NCBI GenBank assembly: GCA_000431235.1
Contig: HF988701.1
Span: 1-26,329, forward strand
DNA: 26,329 bases
Direction: 5' to 3'
DNA from: Coprobacillus sp. CAG:698
GTDB taxonomy: Bacteria; Bacillota_I; Bacilli_A; ML615J-28; CAG-698
Shown here: in pieces, positions 22,861 to 26,329 of the stretch
How positions within the stretch are numbered: the first letter of the stretch is position 1
Layout: every line of letters starts with the position of its first letter
Translations under genes and position numbers: made by a program
Notes under the pieces: model-generated
What the model saw: the letters and a program-made list of their open reading frames with translations, nothing else
Told to the model about the DNA's origin: nothing
Database searches by the model: none

Positions 22861-23880
22861 ATGATAAAAAGAAAACTAGGAAAAACAGATTTATATATTA
22901 ATCCTCTAGGATTTGGAGGAATACCTATTCAAAGAATTTCTAAAGAGGAAGCTATAAATTTAATAAAAACTGCTGTAGATAAAGGAATAAATTTCTTCGA
23001 CTCAGCAAGGTCTTACACGTGTAGCGAAGAGTACTTAGGTTTAGGTTTAATTGGCTTAAGAGACAAGGTGTTCTTAGCAACAAAATCAATGTCGAGAACA
23101 TACGAAGAAATGAAAAATGATATAAATGCAAGTCTTGAAAAGTTAAAAACAGATTATATAGATTTATATCAATTTCATAATGTAAGCAAAAAAGAAGACT
23201 TTGAAAAAATTATAAGTTCAGATGGAGCTTACAAAGCTTTACTTGAAGCAAAAGAAAAAGGAATAATCAAACATATCGGAATCACTTCACATAGTTATGA
23301 TTTTTTAGAATACATATTAGATAGCGAATATAACAAACTTTTTGAAACAATACAGTTTCCATATAACTTCATTGAAAATAAAAGTGCGAAACTTTTTGAA
23401 AAAGCTAATGAGTTGAATATTGGAACAATTGCTATGAAACCTTTTGGTGGAGGCTATATTGATAAAAAGGATGTCGCTGTGAAGTATTTATTAAATGATA
23501 GTAATCTATCAGTTTTAATTCCAGGAATGGGATCGATAGAAGAGCTTAATTTCAACTTAGCTGCGTCGGAAAATATAAAACTATCTAGTGATGATGAAGA
23601 TTATATTTCAAGAACAATAAGGGAAGCGGAAGGAACTTTCTGTCACAGATGTGGATACTGCTTACCTTGTACAAAAGGGATTGATATTCCAGGAGTATTT
23701 ACATTAGAAAATTACTATGATAGATATGGGCTTCAAGATTGGGCGTTAAAAAGATATAAAAATATGAAGATAAAAGCAGATGCTTGTATAAACTGCAAAA
23801 AATGTATAAGTAAATGTCCATATGGTTTAGATATACCAAATATATTAAAAAGAATTCATAACAAGTTTGAGGTTGAATGA
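22861..23880 (+). CDS. Aldo/keto reductase with C-terminal 2x[4Fe-4S] domain
   Basis: This 339-residue protein has an AKR barrel with the tetrad Asp47, Tyr52, Lys75 and His106 (FFDSARSY, ATKS, YQFHNV). The tail has eight cysteines in two ferredoxin-like clusters: Cys261/264/267/270 (CHRCGYCLPC) and Cys309/312/315/319 (CINCKKCISKC-P). Such fused reductases are common in anaerobes and probably pass electrons between NAD(P)H and an iron-sulfur partner. The substrate is unknown. The presence of exposed clusters supports an anaerobic host. The ribosome site AGGTGA lies 8 bases after thpR, and the stop overlaps the next gene. Confidence 0.9.
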   Translation: MIKRKLGKTDLYINPLGFGGIPIQRISKEEAINLIKTAVDKGINFFDSARSYTCSEEYLGLGLIGLRDKVFLATKSMSRTYEEMKNDINASLEKLKTDYIDLYQFHNVSKKEDFEKIISSDGAYKALLEAKEKGIIKHIGITSHSYDFLEYILDSEYNKLFETIQFPYNFIENKSAKLFEKANELNIGTIAMKPFGGGYIDKKDVAVKYLLNDSNLSVLIPGMGSIEELNFNLAASENIKLSSDDEDYISRTIREAEGTFCHRCGYCLPCTKGIDIPGVFTLENYYDRYGLQDWALKRYKNMKIKADACINCKKCISKCPYGLDIPNILKRIHNKFEVE

Positions 23881-24620
23881 TGAAAATTGAAGCGGGAAGA
23901 TTTATTGGAAAAATTTTAGATCGTAAAGAAGATGACTATGAAAAAAGAATAAATCAAGTATTTAGTTTAAGATACAAAGAAATGATTTGTGAATATGATG
24001 ATTCAAAATCAGGAAATGGATTAGATTGCGATGAATATGATAAATATTGTGATCATGCTGTAATAATTGATATAATAACTGATGAAGTGATTGGAACATA
24101 TAGATTTATTCTTGAAAATCATATAAAAAACCTAAATGGAAAATTCTTATTAGAAAAAGAATTTAACATTGATGTTTTAAAGGATCGAAAATTAATGGAA
24201 GTTGGTCGAGCTGTTGTAAGCAAGAAACATCGAGACGGATCAGTTATTCTTTTGCTATGGAAAGAAGCAATTCGTTATGCCCTTGAAAAAAAGGTTGATA
24301 TAATGCTTGGTACAGCATCATTTCATGGGATTGATGGTTCTAAACATAATGAATGTATGAGATATATAACAAGTAATTACATGTCTAATGAAAATTGTTA
24401 TGCAATCAATGATGTGTATAAAATTAAAGATAATAACGAAGAAATAGACGTAGCAAAGGTCCGTTCGGAGATGCCGCCTTTAATTAAGGGATACATAAGA
24501 ATAGGAAGTAGTTTTGGTCGTGATGCTTTCATAGATCGTGAATTTTGTAGCACGGATATGCTTGTGATAACAAAGATAAAAGACATTAAACCACAATACT
24601 TAAATAAATTTGCAAAATAA
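23877..24620 (+). CDS. OlsB-like GNAT acyltransferase (Acetyltransf_5)
   Basis: This 247-residue protein has the hallmarks of the ornithine Nα-acyltransferase group: FSLRYKEMICEY near the N-terminus, DEYDKYCDHAVI (about 52-63), IGTYRFIL, LMEVGRAVV (about 104-112), RDGSVILLLWKEAIRYALEK and MLGTASFHGIDG. OlsB makes lyso-ornithine lipid from 3-hydroxyacyl-ACP, and relatives acylate other amines. No OlsA partner is next to it, so the final product is uncertain. Two consecutive ATG codons (23877 and 23880) are possible. The second has better spacing from GAGG at 23869, the first gives an ATGA overlap. It is the last gene of the operon, before a shared terminator. Confidence 0.75.
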   Translation: MMKIEAGRFIGKILDRKEDDYEKRINQVFSLRYKEMICEYDDSKSGNGLDCDEYDKYCDHAVIIDIITDEVIGTYRFILENHIKNLNGKFLLEKEFNIDVLKDRKLMEVGRAVVSKKHRDGSVILLLWKEAIRYALEKKVDIMLGTASFHGIDGSKHNECMRYITSNYMSNENCYAINDVYKIKDNNEEIDVAKVRSEMPPLIKGYIRIGSSFGRDAFIDREFCSTDMLVITKIKDIKPQYLNKFAK

Positions 24621-24644
24621 AATGGTGATTTCTCACCATTTTTT
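24620..24644. terminator. Bidirectional terminator between convergent operons
   Basis: A 9-bp stem AAATGGTGA / TCACCATTT with loop TTTC has T runs on both strands. It serves the operon from the left and the DUF11 gene from the right. Confidence 0.9.
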
Positions 24645-25416
24645 AGTCTACTATTTTTCCATTTATAAATACAGTAAGTTCTGATTGTGCAGGTACTTCT
24701 GGTAATGAAAAAGTTAATATATTATTATTTAATTCAAAATCAATATGTTTACCGTCATATATAATTGGGCTTTCCCTATCAAGAATATATGTGCTAGGAA
24801 GTTCATCATATACTTCAACATTATAAGCACTTATATTACCTGAGTTCTTTAAAGTTAATTCGTATGTTAAATTAGAGTTTAAGAAAGTTACATCATCATT
24901 AACCTTTTTAAAGCATTCTATCTTCGCATAACCTTGTTTTAAATTAAATGGTGTAGATACTATTTCTTCGATATCATCACTATATAACTTCAAAGTAGAT
25001 TTTATTACTTGAGCGTTTGAATTAACGATAGTTTTATAAGAAATAATACAAACATCATGTTCTTTTAGTGTCGGAATTTTAATTTTTAAAATATCATCAC
25101 TTGTTTCATAAGTAACATTTAGATCTGCGTTTTCATCAAGAGAATAATATTTGACAGTGCTTGGAATTAATTCTTGTCCTTCGATTGTATCTTCAATAAA
25201 AATATTATTTGTAAAGTAATTACCCGTATTAGATACAACAATGTTAAAAGATAGAATATCTCCATTTTTGTAAAACTCACTACTAGAGAATTTTCGAGCT
25301 ACCAAGCCCATTTTTCTAATTTCAGTATTAACAATGTTAGATGTTGTAACTCCTGTTAAATTGATTCCATCAAGATTATAAGAGTATTTTACTCTTGCCA
25401 TACTTTTTACATTCAT
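24643..25416 (-). CDS. DUF11-repeat protein without signal peptide
   Basis: This 257-residue protein contains two DUF11-like beta domains. The first, at about 42-140, has the motif DILSFNIVVSNTGNYFTNNIFIEDTIEG. The second, at about 165-255, has FLNSNLTYELTLKNSGNISAYNVEVYDELPS. The pattern N-x-G-x-x-x-x-x-N-V/I-x-(I/V)-x-D is diagnostic of the family. DUF11 domains are usually on secreted walls, but here there is no signal peptide or anchor. Signal-less DUF11 proteins can belong to spore outer layers, where they are made in the mother cell, and the neighbours fit this. GAGGAGG is placed 7 bases before the ATG. An 88-residue gene lies 40 bases upstream on the same strand. Confidence 0.78.
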   Translation of the reverse strand: MNVKSMARVKYSYNLDGINLTGVTTSNIVNTEIRKMGLVARKFSSSEFYKNGDILSFNIVVSNTGNYFTNNIFIEDTIEGQELIPSTVKYYSLDENADLNVTYETSDDILKIKIPTLKEHDVCIISYKTIVNSNAQVIKSTLKLYSDDIEEIVSTPFNLKQGYAKIECFKKVNDDVTFLNSNLTYELTLKNSGNISAYNVEVYDELPSTYILDRESPIIYDGKHIDFELNNNILTFSLPEVPAQSELTVFINGKIVD

Positions 25417-25440
25417 AAACGTTCCTCCTCACATACAATA

Positions 25441-25469
25441 ATTATATGTAGCATAGTTATAATTTATTC
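25441..25469 (-). promoter_or_regulatory. Possible sigma-E-like promoter of the DUF11 gene
   Basis: On the minus strand GAATAAA (25469-25463), 14 bases and CATATAAT (25448-25441) resemble the Bacillus sigma-E pattern (KMATATT, CATACAMT). The match is partial, and AT-rich DNA gives such hits by chance. Confidence 0.3.
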
Positions 25470-25723
25470 TTTTTATTTAAAATATTTTTAAATTTTTCAT
25501 CCAAATCCTTTTTGAGGTTATTAAAACTATCAATATGAGTATATTGAGGGCTTACGGTTTCCATTTGTGCTTGTACTGTAAGCATAACTTGGCCGACAAG
25601 TTCTAAAAAGTTACCTAAACTATTAAGCTCATCACTAGTAAGAGAAGCGGATAGAATTAAACCTATTAAGCACCCTATAGTTCCAAATTCTAAAGGAGAT
25701 AGACTTTGAAGAAGTGAAGACAT
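25457..25723 (-). CDS. Small unknown protein, possibly sporulation-linked
   Basis: This 88-residue protein has a helical hydrophobic region at about 10-50 (LSPLEFGTIGCLIGLILSASLTSDELNSLGNFLELVGQVMLTVQ) and a charged C-terminal helix. I recall similar small proteins in clostridia and bacilli but no function. The first ATG (25723) has no SD. The frame is open upstream, and AAAGGAG (25783-25777) lies before an in-frame ATT at 25765 that would add 14 residues (INSFNDFTNVNYKE). So the true start may be the non-ATG codon at 25765. The ATG inside the SD-proximal region (25776) is in another frame and stops after 13 codons. Confidence 0.65.
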   Translation of the reverse strand: MSSLLQSLSPLEFGTIGCLIGLILSASLTSDELNSLGNFLELVGQVMLTVQAQMETVSPQYTHIDSFNNLKKDLDEKFKNILNKKNKL

Positions 25724-25829
25724 TTCTTTATAATTTACATTTGTAAAATCATTAAATGAGTTAATACTTTTCCCATCTCCTTTATATTATAAATTTATTA
25801 AACTTAAAATAAAAATATGAAATATATGA

Positions 25830-25856
25830 ACCAAATACAGATATATTCATACAATA
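25830..25856 (+). promoter_or_regulatory. Sigma-K-like promoter of the YjcZ-like gene
   Basis: AC (25830-25831), a 16-base spacer and CATACAATA (25848-25856) match the sigma-K consensus AC-N16-CATANNNTA. The -10 also matches sigma-E (CATACAMT) but no sigma-E -35 is at the right distance. A start near 25863 would leave little room before the ribosome site at 25863-25870, so the transcript leader would be short. Confidence 0.45.
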
Positions 25857-25877
25857 AAAGTGAAAGGTGGTGTGAGT

Positions 25878-26000
25878 ATGGGAAACTGTAACAATGTTAA
25901 TCCTTGCTGCGGCGGCGGATGGAATGCAAGTGGAAGATATGCATTTATTCTTGTTTTATTTATTCTATTAGTTATTTGTGGAGCAGCGTTCACATTTTAA
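25878..26000 (+). CDS. YjcZ-family tiny transmembrane (sporulation-type) protein
   Basis: This 40-residue protein starts MGNCNNVNPCCGGGWN, has an Arg-Tyr boundary and ends in a single helix YAFILVLFILLVICGAAF. Glycine-rich head plus F-x-L-(V/I)-V-L-F-I-L-L-V-I-x-G-A-A is the Tiny_TM_bacill/YjcZ pattern of Bacillus species, linked to sporulation. Extra cysteines (Cys4, Cys10, Cys11 and Cys34) are unusual. AAAGGTGG lies 7 bases before the ATG. An in-frame GTG at 25872 is an unlikely alternative. Confidence 0.8.
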   Translation: MGNCNNVNPCCGGGWNASGRYAFILVLFILLVICGAAFTF

Positions 26001-26003
26001 GTA

Positions 26004-26174
26004 GTGTCAAAATATGATGTTGATGATTTCCTTGAAAGATTATCAAAGATGTATAAAGAGTTACCTAATTACTTAAAAACCCCCACTAAGAGATCAAAAA
26101 CAGATTATAATTTAAGTGGTTATGGAAAAGAAATTCTCGAAAAAATACAAATGTTTCTAAAAAGAAAGTGGTAA
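26004..26174 (+). CDS. Small 56-residue helical protein starting at GTG
   Basis: From GTG 26004 the frame encodes a basic protein (SKYDVDDFLERLSKMYKELPNY at the start, EILEKIQMFLKRKW at the end) of two predicted helices. It is in the same frame as the YjcZ-like gene and starts 3 bases after that gene's TAA, without an SD of its own. Its translation would depend on reinitiation after, or readthrough of, the TAA. A terminator overlaps its stop. The protein is not recognised. Confidence 0.6.
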   Translation: MSKYDVDDFLERLSKMYKELPNYLKTPTKRSKTDYNLSGYGKEILEKIQMFLKRKW

Positions 26175-26195
26175 AGGCCTAAAAATAGGCCTTTT
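26173..26195 (+). terminator. Terminator after the small-protein pair
   Basis: A 9-bp stem AAAGGCCTA / TAGGCCTTT with an AAAA loop is followed by a short T tract. It begins at the stop codon. Confidence 0.8.
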
Positions 26196-26260
26196 ACTTT
26201 GGGAAAATTATTTAAATAAAAGTAAATATAGTGTTTTTTTAAAAAAAATACATAAATATA

Positions 26261-26289
26261 TTTATTTTTTAATAATAGTGTGTTATAAT
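26261..26289 (+). promoter_or_regulatory. Promoter of a gene beyond the window
   Basis: TTTATT (26261-26266), 17 bases and TATAAT (26284-26289) resemble the promoter at 1050. AAAGGAG at 26317-26323 followed by AAAACA at the window edge predicts a start codon at the next base. Confidence 0.65.
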
Positions 26290-26329
26290 AGTTATACTAA
26301 AAATACTTTATGAAGCAAAGGAGAAAACA

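Noticed and set aside
1..26329. Prophage, insertion sequence or integrative element
   Set aside because: No transposase, integrase, phage structural gene, terminal inverted repeats or target duplication was seen. The tRNA-Phe end is followed by a terminator and a metabolic gene, with no repeated tRNA 3' end found later.

Overview
The window is very AT-rich DNA from a Gram-positive bacterium of the Bacilli, probably one of the low-GC lineages around Erysipelotrichales, Haloplasmatales or Acholeplasmatales. The placement is inference. It rests on strong AAGGAGG-type ribosome sites, lipobox lipoproteins, a tRNA-Phe of Bacillus type, a YtqB/MnmM-type methyltransferase and a YjcZ-type tiny membrane protein. 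UGA is a stop here (for example at 22374-22376 and 23878-23880) and UGG encodes Trp, so this is not a code-4 Mycoplasma.

Layout. (1) 1-896: 3' half of tRNA-Phe(GAA) with a terminator, then an SDR oxidoreductase. (2) 1050-10064: one tight operon with an SD-led, signal-less Amidase_2 enzyme, three tandem paralogous lipoproteins (Big_2 domains, degenerate Ig domains and a zinc amidase each) and a zinc-ribbon/DUF4190 membrane protein. (3) 10063-12460: a Crp/Fnr regulator divergent from a substrate-binding lipoprotein and an ABC permease. A perfect 14-bp palindrome resembling a PrfA box lies exactly 41.5 bp upstream of the predicted transporter start. (4) 12488-14138: an acidic membrane protein of unknown role. 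(5) 14139-14611: no protein gene, but a probable structured RNA ending in a UUCG terminator. (6) 14612-18982: an Ig-repeat lipoprotein with a C39-like peptidase domain, a bPH-like membrane protein, two broken small genes (the first with a lipoprotein leader) and a further lipoprotein. (7) 19100-24644: an operon that starts with a signal-less copy of the C39-like enzyme and continues with a DEDDh exonuclease-BRCT protein, an RluA-type pseudouridine synthase, MnmM, ThpR, an iron-sulfur aldo/keto reductase and an OlsB-like acyltransferase. (8) 24643-26195: DUF11 protein, an 88-aa unknown, a YjcZ-like peptide preceded by a sigma-K-like promoter, and a 56-aa ORF. These look like a sporulation-linked group. 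(9) The window ends with a promoter and ribosome site for a gene that starts just outside.

The main theme is cell-wall hydrolysis at the cell surface. Two unrelated catalytic folds (Amidase_2 and C39-like cysteine peptidase) each occur as large lipoproteins on Ig stalks and as a compact form without any export signal. In the amidases the catalytic domain appears to be inserted inside a degenerate Ig domain rather than appended to it. Together with the possible sporulation genes, the signal-less forms may act from inside the cell, for example in mother-cell lysis or muropeptide recycling. That role is a hypothesis.
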